63,378 nt of DNA from contig JAFMIA010000011.1 in NCBI GenBank assembly GCA_017854255.1, forward strand, positions 1 to 63,378. The letters are read 5' to 3'. Below, piece after piece: positions 10,389 through 17,838 of the stretch. The notes beneath the pieces were generated by a model, which saw only the letters and a program-made list of their open reading frames with translations, was not told where the DNA came from and ran no database searches. Within the stretch, counting starts at the first letter, position 1. Each line of letters starts with the position of its first letter. The position numbers were made by a program, and so were the translations under genes. Origin of the DNA: Pseudomonadales bacterium. Lineage in GTDB: Bacteria > Pseudomonadota > Gammaproteobacteria > Pseudomonadales > Azotimanducaceae.

Positions 10389-10784
10389 ATGACCGAAAGC
10401 ACTGTCTTATCCGCATTACGCTTTAACGAGGCGGGTCTCATTGCCGCCATAGCAGTTGACCACCAAACCGAATCGGTCTTGATGATGGCGTGGATGAACG
10501 CGCTCGCGGTTGAGCGGAGCCTCGAAACAGGCCACGCCCATTACTACTCTCGATCCCGACAAGCCCTTTGGCACAAAGGAGAACAATCAGGCCATTTCCA
10601 GGAAATCAAGAGCCTGCACCTAGACTGCGATGGCGATGTGCTATTATTAAAAGTCGAGCAAGTCGGCGGTATCGCCTGTCATACTGGGCGCGCCCATTGT
10701 TTTTATCGGCAATATCAAGATGGCGAGTGGATAGAAACCGCTCCCATGATCAAAGATCCCGCGGAGATCTACTCGGATGCCTGA
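10389..10784 (+). CDS. hisI: Phosphoribosyl-AMP cyclohydrolase HisI
   Basis: 131-residue zinc/magnesium hydrolase for the third step of histidine synthesis. The metal-binding signature DCDGDVLLLKVEQVGG followed by ACHTGRAHCFY is intact. A longer open frame overlaps ubiB, but the start at 10389 (MTESTVLS), 5 bp after the ubiB stop, gives the family length. It is a separate protein from HisE, unlike the E. coli fusion, and the two genes overlap by 8 bp. Confidence 0.94.
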   Translation: MTESTVLSALRFNEAGLIAAIAVDHQTESVLMMAWMNALAVERSLETGHAHYYSRSRQALWHKGEQSGHFQEIKSLHLDCDGDVLLLKVEQVGGIACHTGRAHCFYRQYQDGEWIETAPMIKDPAEIYSDA

Positions 10785-11118
10785 CACGCTTTCAGAACTA
10801 TTTAAGGTTATTGTTTCAAGACGCCTAGCGGACCCTGAGCACTCCTACGTTGCCAGCTTGCATCAAGCCGGGCTTGATAAGATCCTAGAGAAGGTCGGCG
10901 AGGAGAGTATTGAATTGATTCTCGCGGCAAAGAATCAAGGACCCGATGACGCTCGCGACCGCTTAATCTCAGAGATGGCGGATCTTTGGTTTCACACGCT
11001 GGTTTTACTGGCGCATAATGACCTTACACCAGAGGCCGTATTGACTGAACTACGACGCCGAGAAGGCACCTCTGGCATCGAGGAAAAGAAATCTCGACCC
11101 TTAACGAGTGCGGAGTAA
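10777..11118 (+). CDS. hisE: Phosphoribosyl-ATP pyrophosphohydrolase HisE
   Basis: 113-residue MazG-like all-helical pyrophosphohydrolase for the second step of histidine synthesis. It has the family core SYVASLHQAGLDKILEKVGEE and SEMADLWFHTLVLLA, with acidic residues for magnesium. It overlaps hisI by 8 bp and ends 3 bp before tatA. The hisIE-tatABC linkage is the pseudomonad arrangement. Confidence 0.93.
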   Translation: MPDTLSELFKVIVSRRLADPEHSYVASLHQAGLDKILEKVGEESIELILAAKNQGPDDARDRLISEMADLWFHTLVLLAHNDLTPEAVLTELRRREGTSGIEEKKSRPLTSAE

Positions 11119-11121
11119 CCT

Positions 11122-11349
11122 ATGCCTGGACCAACAGAACTCATTATTATCCTCATTATTTTGCTCGTTGTTTTCGGGACAAAGAAGCTGAAAAACATGG
11201 GCACTGACCTCGGGTCGGCCATCAAAGGCTTCAAGAACGCCGTCTCAGACGAGGATAAACCCGAATCCGATGAAGCCAAAAATGCAGCGCCTGATGCCAG
11301 TGAGCCAAGCGATTTAACCCCTGACGCGGCGGATAAAGAAAAGTCTTAA
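11122..11349 (+). CDS. tatA: Twin-arginine translocase subunit TatA
   Basis: 75-residue Tat pore-forming subunit. It has one N-terminal membrane segment (ELIIILIILLVVF, about residues 6-19), the FGTKKL hinge, an amphipathic helix (MGTDLGSAIKGFKNAV) and an acidic tail. It exports folded proteins with TatBC. It is immediately followed by tatB (3 bp) in one operon. Confidence 0.93.
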   Translation: MPGPTELIIILIILLVVFGTKKLKNMGTDLGSAIKGFKNAVSDEDKPESDEAKNAAPDASEPSDLTPDAADKEKS

Positions 11350-11352
11350 CCC

Positions 11353-11700
11353 ATGTTTGATATTGGCTTCCCCGAATTACTGATTATCGGCGTCGTGAGC
11401 CTCATCGTTATCGGCCCAGAGCAACTGCCTCAGACCATTCGCTCAATCGCTCTTTGGGTTGGCCGATTCAAGAAAGGCTTCAGCGATCTCCGATCAGAAA
11501 TCGAACGCGGTATCGGTGCTGATGAAATTAAACAGCAGCTTCACAACGAAGCCATTCTTAAGGAAATAGAAAAATCAAAAGCCGCGATCGCTCAGACCAC
11601 GCAAGATGCCGCCGCCTTCGCAACCCAACAAGCGTCAGCACTTCGCCCAACCAACTCTGTCACCCAGAGCAAGCGGACGCCCAATGACCGAGCAGAGTGA
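11353..11700 (+). CDS. tatB: Twin-arginine translocase subunit TatB
   Basis: 115-residue partner of TatC in the Tat substrate receptor. The N-terminus MFDIGFPELLIIGVVSLIVIG is the diagnostic TatB membrane helix with the conserved acidic residue, followed by GPEQLP and an amphipathic helix. The tail is alanine and glutamine rich. Its last 17 bases overlap the tatC start. Confidence 0.93.
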   Translation: MFDIGFPELLIIGVVSLIVIGPEQLPQTIRSIALWVGRFKKGFSDLRSEIERGIGADEIKQQLHNEAILKEIEKSKAAIAQTTQDAAAFATQQASALRPTNSVTQSKRTPNDRAE

Positions 11701-12454
11701 CCCCGCAGACAGCACTAAGGGCCAGCCCTTAATCGAACACCTCATCGAACTTCGAAGCCGCTTACTCAAAATTGCGGGCTTTATTTTGGTAATTTTTATA
11801 CCGTTGTTTTTTTTCGCCAACGACCTTTACAGCGTCGTGTCATCCCCCTTGCGCGCTTTCCTACCAGAGGGCGCGACCATGATTGCCACCGAAGTGGCGT
11901 CTCCCTTTTTAACGCCCTTTAAACTCGCCTTGGTCCTCGCCATCTTTATCGCGATTCCGTTCATCCTGCATCAGATCTGGGCTTTCGTTGCACCGGGCCT
12001 CTACGCCAGTGAAAAACGGTTGGCAGGCCCGCTACTTGCATCGAGTATTGTTCTGTTTTACGCCGGCATGGCCTTTGCCTACTTTGTCGTATTCCCGCTG
12101 ATCTTTGCTTTCTTCACCAGTATCGCGCCAACAGGCGTCACGATTATGACGGACATCAATCAATATCTTGATTTCGTTCTCAAGCTATTTTTTGCATTTG
12201 GTATCGCGTTTGAAATTCCAATCGCAACCCTGTTACTGATATGGTCCGGGGCAACCACAACCGAAAAACTCAAAGAGAAACGGGCCTTTGTCATAGTGGG
12301 CTGCTTTATTGTGGGCATGTTGCTGACGCCGCCGGACGTTGTCTCGCAAGTATTACTGGCAATCCCCATGTGGCTCTTGTTCGAAGCCGGCATCATTTTT
12401 GGGGATCTTTTGGTGCCGAAAGACCCAGAATCGAAATCAGAAACAAAGGTCTAG
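11684..12454 (+). CDS. tatC: Twin-arginine translocase subunit TatC
   Basis: 256-residue polytopic inner-membrane protein, six helices, that recognises twin-arginine signal peptides. It begins MTEQSDPADSTKGQPLIEHLIELRSR; the LIEHLxELR motif is the family signature. Blocks such as FKLALVLAIFIAIPFILHQIWAFVAPGLY are split by the usual loops. The frame is open further upstream inside tatB, but 11684 gives the family N-terminus. It ends 22 bp from the convergent dtd. Confidence 0.95.
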   Translation: MTEQSDPADSTKGQPLIEHLIELRSRLLKIAGFILVIFIPLFFFANDLYSVVSSPLRAFLPEGATMIATEVASPFLTPFKLALVLAIFIAIPFILHQIWAFVAPGLYASEKRLAGPLLASSIVLFYAGMAFAYFVVFPLIFAFFTSIAPTGVTIMTDINQYLDFVLKLFFAFGIAFEIPIATLLLIWSGATTTEKLKEKRAFVIVGCFIVGMLLTPPDVVSQVLLAIPMWLLFEAGIIFGDLLVPKDPESKSETKV

Positions 12455-12476
12455 CAACGCGCGAAATCAGCGTCCG

Positions 12477-12914
12477 CTAATCTGCCGACAGTAAGAAGGT
12501 CACCGGCCCGTCATTCACCAGACGTACTTGCATGTCCGCACCAAATCGACCGGTTGCAACCGGCAGCACCAAAGCGGCTTCAGCCACAAAGAATTCATAA
12601 AGCACTTCGGCATCCGACGGCGGCATCGCCGAGGAGAATGAGGGGCGCAGTCCTTTTTGGGTATCGGCTGCCAGCGTGAATTGTGAAACAATTAAAAGAC
12701 TGCCGTCAACTTGGGCGACGTCCAAATTCATATGCCCCGCCGCGTCATTAAAGACCCGGTAGCGTAGGACCTTGCTCAATAACTTTTGCGCGATGATTTG
12801 TGTGTCTGGTTTTTCCACGCCGAGAAACACCAGTAGCCCGCGTTCAATTTTACCCACTGTTTCGCCTGCTACCGTGACCGAGGCGGTGCTGACCCGCTGA
12901 ATCAGCGCTTTCAC
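12477..12914 (-). CDS. dtd: D-aminoacyl-tRNA deacylase Dtd
   Basis: 145-residue homodimeric proofreading enzyme that hydrolyses D-amino acids (and glycine) from mis-charged tRNA. The two family motifs are intact: SQFTLAADT near residue 78 and the cis-Gly-Pro motif NDGPVTFLL at the C-terminus. It begins [15 protein letters not shown]. The start overlaps the end of the upstream pip homologue by 4 bp. Confidence 0.95.
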   Translation of the reverse strand: MKALIQRVSTASVTVAGETVGKIERGLLVFLGVEKPDTQIIAQKLLSKVLRYRVFNDAAGHMNLDVAQVDGSLLIVSQFTLAADTQKGLRPSFSSAMPPSDAEVLYEFFVAEAALVLPVATGRFGADMQVRLVNDGPVTFLLSAD

Positions 12915-13882
12915 AGACGGCCTTTACCAGGCGAATCAAGGCGCTGGGCAAGCATTTTAGTTGCCCGCAGCAGCGCATCGATCATCGCAGGCTCGGTTGC
13001 GGAATGTCCTGCTTCTCTAACAACCAGGATCTCACTGCTTGGCCAATGTGCTTGCAACGCATGGGCCGCCGCCATCGGCGTCAGCACGTCAAATCGACCT
13101 TGCACAATAATACCGGGAATGTCTTTTAGCTGACCGGCTTGCGCCAAGATTTGATTTGGCTCGAGGAAGCACCCGTTCACCATATAGTGGGTGCCGATAC
13201 GACACCGCGTCAGGGCCCTTTGAGGCGCGGCATAGTGATTCAGTAGGCGCGCATTGGGGTGCAGGTTGGCGCAATGCGCCTCCCAAACAGACCAGGCTTT
13301 GGCGGCTGTCATACGAATCAAATCATTACCTGAGGCCATAAGCTCGCGGTAGCTTTCACACGGCGCCTTTGGCTCAACGCTCAATATCGGCGCCATAAAG
13401 TCCGCCCAATGCTCTGGGAAAAAAGCATTCGCGCCGTCTTTATAGATCCAGTCAATGTCAGTCTGGCGCCCAAGGAAAACGCCTCTCAAGATTAGGCCAA
13501 GGACTTGCGCAGGATAATGCTCTGCGTAAGCCAGCGCGAGGGTGCTGCCCCAGCCACCACCAAAGACCACCCAAGCGGGCACCGCAAGCAGTTCACGGAT
13601 CTGCTCTAGGTCTTGTATCAGGTTGTGAAGCGTATTGTGTTCGGTCTCGCCCTGAGGCGTTGCGCGACCCGATCCACGCTGATCAACCAAAATAATTCGA
13701 TACACTGCGGGATCAAAGAACCTGCGGCTATCAAACTCACAGCCACTGCCAGGGCCGCCGTGGAGAAAAACAACCGGCAGCCCAGCGGTATTACCGCTCT
13801 CATCAACATAAAGATTGTGCAACGCATCAACCTGTAATCGATGCCGCGCGTGCGGTTTTATCTCCGGGAACAGTGGCTGCAT
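12911..13882 (-). CDS. pip: Proline iminopeptidase homologue with the catalytic serine replaced by glycine
   Basis: 323-residue alpha/beta-hydrolase of peptidase family S33, normally releasing N-terminal proline. The oxyanion loop HGGPGSG (about 41-47), VDQRGSG (67-72), the Asp region GRFDVLTP and the His region EAGHS are present. The nucleophile elbow, GGSWGS in active members, reads G-G-G-W-G-S: residue 110 is Gly (codon at 13553-13555, GGC instead of AGC), one base from serine. As written the protein should lack peptidase activity. It may be a true pseudoenzyme or a sequencing error. The length is normal and the frame intact. Confidence 0.88.
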   Translation of the reverse strand: MQPLFPEIKPHARHRLQVDALHNLYVDESGNTAGLPVVFLHGGPGSGCEFDSRRFFDPAVYRIILVDQRGSGRATPQGETEHNTLHNLIQDLEQIRELLAVPAWVVFGGGWGSTLALAYAEHYPAQVLGLILRGVFLGRQTDIDWIYKDGANAFFPEHWADFMAPILSVEPKAPCESYRELMASGNDLIRMTAAKAWSVWEAHCANLHPNARLLNHYAAPQRALTRCRIGTHYMVNGCFLEPNQILAQAGQLKDIPGIIVQGRFDVLTPMAAAHALQAHWPSSEILVVREAGHSATEPAMIDALLRATKMLAQRLDSPGKGRL

Positions 13883-13885
13883 GAA

Positions 13886-15706
13886 TTATTCGACTTTGGC
13901 TCGTGACGCGCGTTTTCGCTCATTTTCAGTGAGCAGCTTCTTTCGAAGCCGGATATGGTTCGGCGTGATTTCAACCAGTTCGTCATCATCGATAAATTCA
14001 ATTGCCTGCTCCAGGGTGTACTTCACCGGCGGCGTCAGCACAATATTTTCATCGGTGCCCGATGCCCGCACATTGGTCAACTGCTTGCCTTTAATCGGGT
14101 TGACGGGCAAGTCATTCCCTCGGGAATGAATTCCAACAATCATGCCTTCATAGATCGCTTCGTTCGGATTGATAAAGAGTCTTCCTCTGGGCTGCAGGTT
14201 AAACAAGCTAAAGCCTAAACTCTTGCCACTCACCATGGAGACCAAAACACCGTTGCGTCTTGAGTTGATGTCTTCGCCTGAACGCAAGTCGTAGTGGGAG
14301 AACACGCTACTGATGATCCCGCCACCGGAGGTCAAGGTCATGAATTCCGATCGAAAGCCAATTAAACCGCGAGTTGGAATGACAAAGTCCAGCCGAACCC
14401 GTCCCTTTGAATCCGGGACCATATTACTGAGTGAGCCTTTGCGGGTGCCAATCACTTCCATGATGGCGCCTTGGTGTATCTGCTCGCAATCGATACTCAG
14501 ATTTTCGAAGGGCTCATGAATCTCGCCATCGACCTCCTTGAGAATCACTTCTGGACGCGACACGCCAAGTTCATACCCTTCCCGGCGCATGGTCTCGATG
14601 AGAACCCCCAAATGCAGCTCTCCTCGACCCGACACCACAAACTTATCGGCCGTATCGCCCGGGGCAACTCGCAACGCCACGTTGTATTGCAACTCAAGCT
14701 CTAAACGATCCTTTAAATTTCGACTGGTTACGAACTTCCCATCCTGACCGGAGAAAGGCGACGTGTTGACCTGAAACGTCATCGAGATGGTTGGCTCATC
14801 AACCACCAAGGCTGGTAACGCCTCAGGCTGATCGACCTGACACAAGGTGTCTGAAATCTTCAAACCATCGATACCGCATACACAAACGATATCACCGGCA
14901 CTGGCGGATTCAATTTCAACGCGGCTTAATCCAGAAAAGCCCATTACCTGCAGAATTCTGCCCTTCTTAACTTGGCCTTCGGCATTCACCACCGCCACAC
15001 TCTGACCCTTTCGAATCTCACCTCGGGTGATGCGGCCAAGACCGATGAGCCCGACATAGCTGTTGTAGTCCAACGCACTGATTTGCATTTGGAGTGGGCC
15101 ACTTTCTTCAACCTGCGGTGGTGGCACCTGATCAACAATCAGGTCCAACAAATAACTTAAGTCTGACCCTAAATCATCGCGACTCGGACCTGCAATCCCC
15201 TGCATTGCAGAGCCGACAACGACGGGAAAGTCGAGCTGCTCTTCGGTTGCACCCAATTGATCGAACAACTCAAAGACTTCATCAATCACCCAGTCTGGCC
15301 GGGCGCCGTCACGATCGATCTTGTTAACCATTAAAATAGGGTTGAGTTTATTTTCAAACGCCTTTCGGGTCACAAACCGGGTTTGCGGCATGGGCCCTTC
15401 GACCGCATCAACGAGCAATAGAACCGAGTCGACCATACTCAAGATCCGCTCGACCTCACCGCCAAAATCAGCGTGACCGGGCGTATCAACAATATTGATG
15501 CGCACGCCGCGCCAATCTAACGCAGTATTTTTCGCAAGGATGGTAATGCCGCGTTCTTTTTCGAGGTCATTGGAATCCATCAAACGCTCGCCGCTTTCAT
15601 CTCCTCGCTGCAGGGCGCCGGCCTGCGATAGCAACTTGTCGATCAAGGTTGTTTTTCCATGGTCAACGTGCGCTATGATAGCGACATTGCGTAGATTTTG
15701 AGACAT
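13886..15706 (-). CDS. typA: Ribosome-associated translational GTPase TypA/BipA
   Basis: 606-residue elongation-factor-like GTPase acting in ribosome assembly and stress adaptation. G1 AHVDHGKTTL is near residue 12, ERGITI near 50, G3 DTPGHADF near 72 and G4 NKID near 127. The BipA-specific C-terminal domain follows (RNGVLVSMVSGKSLGFSLF split over the region). The frame is open 41 codons further upstream, but MSQNLRNVAIIAHV at 15706 is the family start. It is divergent from the glutamine synthetase gene. Confidence 0.96.
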   Translation of the reverse strand: MSQNLRNVAIIAHVDHGKTTLIDKLLSQAGALQRGDESGERLMDSNDLEKERGITILAKNTALDWRGVRINIVDTPGHADFGGEVERILSMVDSVLLLVDAVEGPMPQTRFVTRKAFENKLNPILMVNKIDRDGARPDWVIDEVFELFDQLGATEEQLDFPVVVGSAMQGIAGPSRDDLGSDLSYLLDLIVDQVPPPQVEESGPLQMQISALDYNSYVGLIGLGRITRGEIRKGQSVAVVNAEGQVKKGRILQVMGFSGLSRVEIESASAGDIVCVCGIDGLKISDTLCQVDQPEALPALVVDEPTISMTFQVNTSPFSGQDGKFVTSRNLKDRLELELQYNVALRVAPGDTADKFVVSGRGELHLGVLIETMRREGYELGVSRPEVILKEVDGEIHEPFENLSIDCEQIHQGAIMEVIGTRKGSLSNMVPDSKGRVRLDFVIPTRGLIGFRSEFMTLTSGGGIISSVFSHYDLRSGEDINSRRNGVLVSMVSGKSLGFSLFNLQPRGRLFINPNEAIYEGMIVGIHSRGNDLPVNPIKGKQLTNVRASGTDENIVLTPPVKYTLEQAIEFIDDDELVEITPNHIRLRKKLLTENERKRASRAKVE

Positions 15707-15746
15707 AACGAGCAATCCGAAAAGGCTTAAGGGCCGAAGGAGCGGG

Positions 15747-15752
15747 ATTATA
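15747..15752 (-). promoter_or_regulatory. Candidate -10 box for typA
   Basis: On the minus strand the sequence is a perfect TATAAT, 41 bp upstream of the typA start. I see no good -35 hexamer at 16-18 bp, so it is a single-element call. Confidence 0.3.
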
Positions 15753-15903
15753 CTGAAATCCGCCTCCGGTGCGAGGATTCTGGGCAACAAGGTCATCAAG
15801 GATTTCAGGCGATAGCGGTTTGGCATCAACGATCATCAATTTTATGCCGCCTGAAGGACAAGAACCCTTGGGCCAAATCGTCTAAGACGCTAATGGCCGT
15901 TAT

Positions 15904-15920
15904 TGCTCTATTTTGGTGCG
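15904..15920 (+). promoter_or_regulatory. NtrC-like enhancer site 1 upstream of glutamine synthetase
   Basis: TGCTCTATTTTGGTGCG compares with the NtrC consensus TGCACY-N5-GGTGCA: right half near perfect, left half with one mismatch. It lies about 120 bp upstream of the sigma-54 promoter, a typical enhancer distance. A second copy starts 31 bp downstream, about three helical turns, so bound dimers would lie on the same face. Confidence 0.75.
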
Positions 15921-15934
15921 AGCCTGTTATTCAG

Positions 15935-15951
15935 CGCGCTATTTTGGTGCA
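15935..15951 (+). promoter_or_regulatory. NtrC-like enhancer site 2 upstream of glutamine synthetase
   Basis: CGCGCTATTTTGGTGCA shares the core CTATTTTGGTGC with site 1 and matches the right NtrC half-site fully. Paired in-phase sites are typical of NtrC enhancers that support oligomer formation. Confidence 0.75.
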
Positions 15952-15994
15952 AAATGGCCGCCGCTGAATCTTTACTTCCGATAAATACGATAGG

Positions 15995-16007
15995 TATCAG
16001 TTACTTA
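15995..16007 (+). promoter_or_regulatory. Possible IHF site between the NtrC sites and the sigma-54 promoter
   Basis: TATCAGTTACTTA differs from the IHF consensus WATCAA-N4-TTR at one base. IHF often bends DNA between NtrC enhancers and sigma-54 promoters. The site was chosen by position and by eye; such degenerate sites occur by chance. Confidence 0.35.
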
Positions 16008-16022
16008 AACCCTTTTAGCTCA

Positions 16023-16038
16023 TGGCATAGTCTTTGCT
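16023..16038 (+). promoter_or_regulatory. Sigma-54 (-24/-12) promoter of the glutamine synthetase gene
   Basis: TGGCATAGTCTTTGCT matches TGGCAC-N5-TTGCW, with the invariant GG and GC exactly 10 bp apart. The predicted start of transcription is near 16048, giving a leader of about 105 nt before the ATG at 16154. With the upstream NtrC-like sites it makes a complete nitrogen-regulated promoter. Confidence 0.82.
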
Positions 16039-16153
16039 TTTTCTTACCCAAGCAAAGCCAAGTGTTGGGGCTTTACCGTTTTCAACCCGCGAAGGGTCTG
16101 GCTGGCGACGTTGCGAGCACAGGACCTTCGTTACAAACCAAGGAGTTAACTCA

Positions 16154-17167
16154 ATGATGAAGGCAAAATTAGAATATATCTGGCTCGACGGCTATGAGCC
16201 CACCCAAAGCCTACGCAGCAAAACAATGGTTCGATCTGACTTCTCGGGCAAGCTTGAAGACTGTCCAATGTGGGTCTTCGATGGCAGCTCGACCGAACAA
16301 GCCGAGGGCGGCAGCTCAGACTGCCTACTCAAACCTGTTGCCATCATCCCCGATCCCGATCGCAACAATGGCTATCTTGTCATGACAGAAGTCTTAAATC
16401 CCGATGGTAGCCCCCATGTTTCCAACGGACGGGCAACGATCGATGACGATGATGCTGATTTTTGGTTCGGTTTTGAGCAAGAGTACTTCTTGTGGGATAC
16501 CGACACCGATTTACCACCTGGCTTTCCTCGTGGCGGCTTCCCTGGACCTCAAGGCCCGTACTACTGCAGTGTTGGCGCGAGCAACACCTTCGGCCGAGAT
16601 TTCGTCGAAGAGCACTTGGACATCTGCCTCGAGGCCGGCCTCAACGTCGAAGGGATCAACGCTGAAGTTGCAACCGGGCAGTGGGAATTCCAAATTTTCG
16701 CCAAAGGCGCGCATGAAGCGGGGGACCAAATTTGGCTAGCGCGCTACCTGCTCGAGCGTACGGGCGAGAAATACGGCTACGCCATTAATTATCATCCCAA
16801 ACCCCTTGGCGATACGGACTGGAATGGCTCTGGCATGCACGCGAACTTCTCCAACGCCGCCATGCGGGATCTCGGTGACGAAGCCGTTTTTACAAAAATT
16901 TGTGAAAACTTTGGGCGTCACATCGAGCGTCACATGAGCGTTTATGGTGCCTACAATGACCAGCGCTTAACGGGCAAGCATGAAACACAGTCGATCGATC
17001 AGTTCAGCTATGGTGTCTCTGATCGTGGCGCGAGCATTCGCATCCCCGTCAGCACCGTGGTGGATGGCTGGAAAGGCCGCTTAGAGGACCGAAGAACCGC
17101 CTCTAATGCCGACCCTTATAAGGTCGCCGCCGCCATCATCAAGACCAGCAAAGAAGCACTGGCCTGA
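16154..17167 (+). CDS. glnII: Glutamine synthetase, type II (eukaryote-like GSII)
   Basis: 337-residue ATP-dependent ligase making glutamine from glutamate and ammonia. Length and motifs are those of GSII, not the roughly 470-residue GlnA: N-terminal AKLEYIWLDGYEPTQSLRSKT, WVFDGSSTEQAEGGSSDC, FGFEQEYFLW, EVATGQWEFQI and SGMHANFSN. GSII enzymes lack the adenylylated tyrosine of GSI, so control should be at transcription. ATG 16154 has AAGGAG 8 bp upstream. The gene lies behind NtrC-like sites and a sigma-54 promoter and is followed by ntrBC. A GSII at the position where pseudomonads carry GSI glnA suggests replacement, possibly by transfer. Confidence 0.93.
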   Translation: MMKAKLEYIWLDGYEPTQSLRSKTMVRSDFSGKLEDCPMWVFDGSSTEQAEGGSSDCLLKPVAIIPDPDRNNGYLVMTEVLNPDGSPHVSNGRATIDDDDADFWFGFEQEYFLWDTDTDLPPGFPRGGFPGPQGPYYCSVGASNTFGRDFVEEHLDICLEAGLNVEGINAEVATGQWEFQIFAKGAHEAGDQIWLARYLLERTGEKYGYAINYHPKPLGDTDWNGSGMHANFSNAAMRDLGDEAVFTKICENFGRHIERHMSVYGAYNDQRLTGKHETQSIDQFSYGVSDRGASIRIPVSTVVDGWKGRLEDRRTASNADPYKVAAAIIKTSKEALA

Positions 17168-17174
17168 TCCAACC

Positions 17175-17205
17175 GCTCGAGCACCCCTTAAGGGCGTGCT
17201 CGAGC
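17175..17205 (+). terminator. Hairpin after glutamine synthetase
   Basis: Inverted repeat with arms GCTCGAGCAC (17175-17184) and GTGCTCGAGC (17196-17205), extended by three C-G pairs, with a TTAA loop. It begins 8 bp after the stop codon. The downstream U-tract is weak (ACTTCTTCG), so termination may be partial. Confidence 0.55.
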
Positions 17206-17344
17206 ACTTCTTCGACAAGGCAAGCGCTGGCAATCCCGATTACCACTGCCAATCCAGCATCCTCTGCGCCTACCGATTTTTTCTAAGCTGGCTTTCCGCC
17301 ACTTTGTTTTATACTGTTTAAACCGTCATCAATCGGATAATGCC

Positions 17345-17725
17345 ATGGCCCGTCTGATCCTCAACCTTATTTTCGCAGCCCTTCTGCTCACCACAGGATC
17401 GTTTACCGCGGCGGTGCAGGATGACCCGAGCTATCGTTTGCGCCTGGTGTCGAGCTTGGGTGAGCCAAAAGTTCAGGCCATTGCCGGACAACTGCCTTTT
17501 AATGTGCAGGTTAAACCGAGACTCGCAAAGCACCATGCCCTCTACATCGAAACTGAGGATGGCCAAATCAGAGCCGCCGCAGCCCCCGGTGAAACCATCG
17601 TGCAAGCCGTCCCCCGCGGGCTGCACACTTTTTATTTGATCATTAAAGAGGTAAAAACCGGTCGAGAGATCAGTCGATCAGCCCCCCTTGACCTTGATGT
17701 TCGGCGCTATATTTCACGCCAATAA
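17345..17725 (+). CDS. Small exported protein in the glnII-ntrBC interval
   Basis: 126 residues with a clear signal peptide (hydrophobic stretch about 4-17, probable cleavage after TAA near residue 23). The mature part looks like a single beta-sandwich: HALYIETEDGQI, then GLHTFYLIIKEVKTGREISRSAP and a basic end. The pattern recalls the C-terminal half of the DUF4124 proteins encoded between glnA and ntrB in many gammaproteobacteria, but the DUF4124 N-terminal part is missing. Function is unknown; a periplasmic location is inferred. Confidence 0.75.
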   Translation: MARLILNLIFAALLLTTGSFTAAVQDDPSYRLRLVSSLGEPKVQAIAGQLPFNVQVKPRLAKHHALYIETEDGQIRAAAAPGETIVQAVPRGLHTFYLIIKEVKTGREISRSAPLDLDVRRYISRQ

Positions 17726-17732
17726 CCTTGAG

Positions 17733-17749
17733 CGCACCAAATTGGTGCG
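17733..17749 (+). promoter_or_regulatory. Perfect NtrC-type palindrome upstream of ntrB
   Basis: CGCACCAAATTGGTGCG is a perfect 17-bp palindrome and matches the NtrC core GCACC-N5-GGTGC. It lies 90 bp before the ntrB start and 8 bp after the preceding stop. It suggests NtrC autoregulation of ntrBC. Confidence 0.8.
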
Positions 17750-17811
17750 GTAAACTTGCGAACCCCCTGGCCCTGCCACTCTAAATCAGGGATCCTGCGC
17801 CTTTTTTAAAT

Positions 17812-17827
17812 TGGTGCGGATCTTGCT
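17812..17827 (+). promoter_or_regulatory. Sigma-54-like promoter element adjoining the ntrB start
   Basis: TGGTGCGGATCTTGCT has the GG and GC doublets 10 bp apart as in -24/-12 promoters, with two mismatches in the -24 box. Its first part is also an NtrC half-site (TTGGTGCG). Transcription would start at about 17838, essentially at the ATG, giving a leaderless mRNA. It may instead be only an NtrC half-site acting as an operator. Confidence 0.4.
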
Positions 17828-17838
17828 TTTAAACTGGC

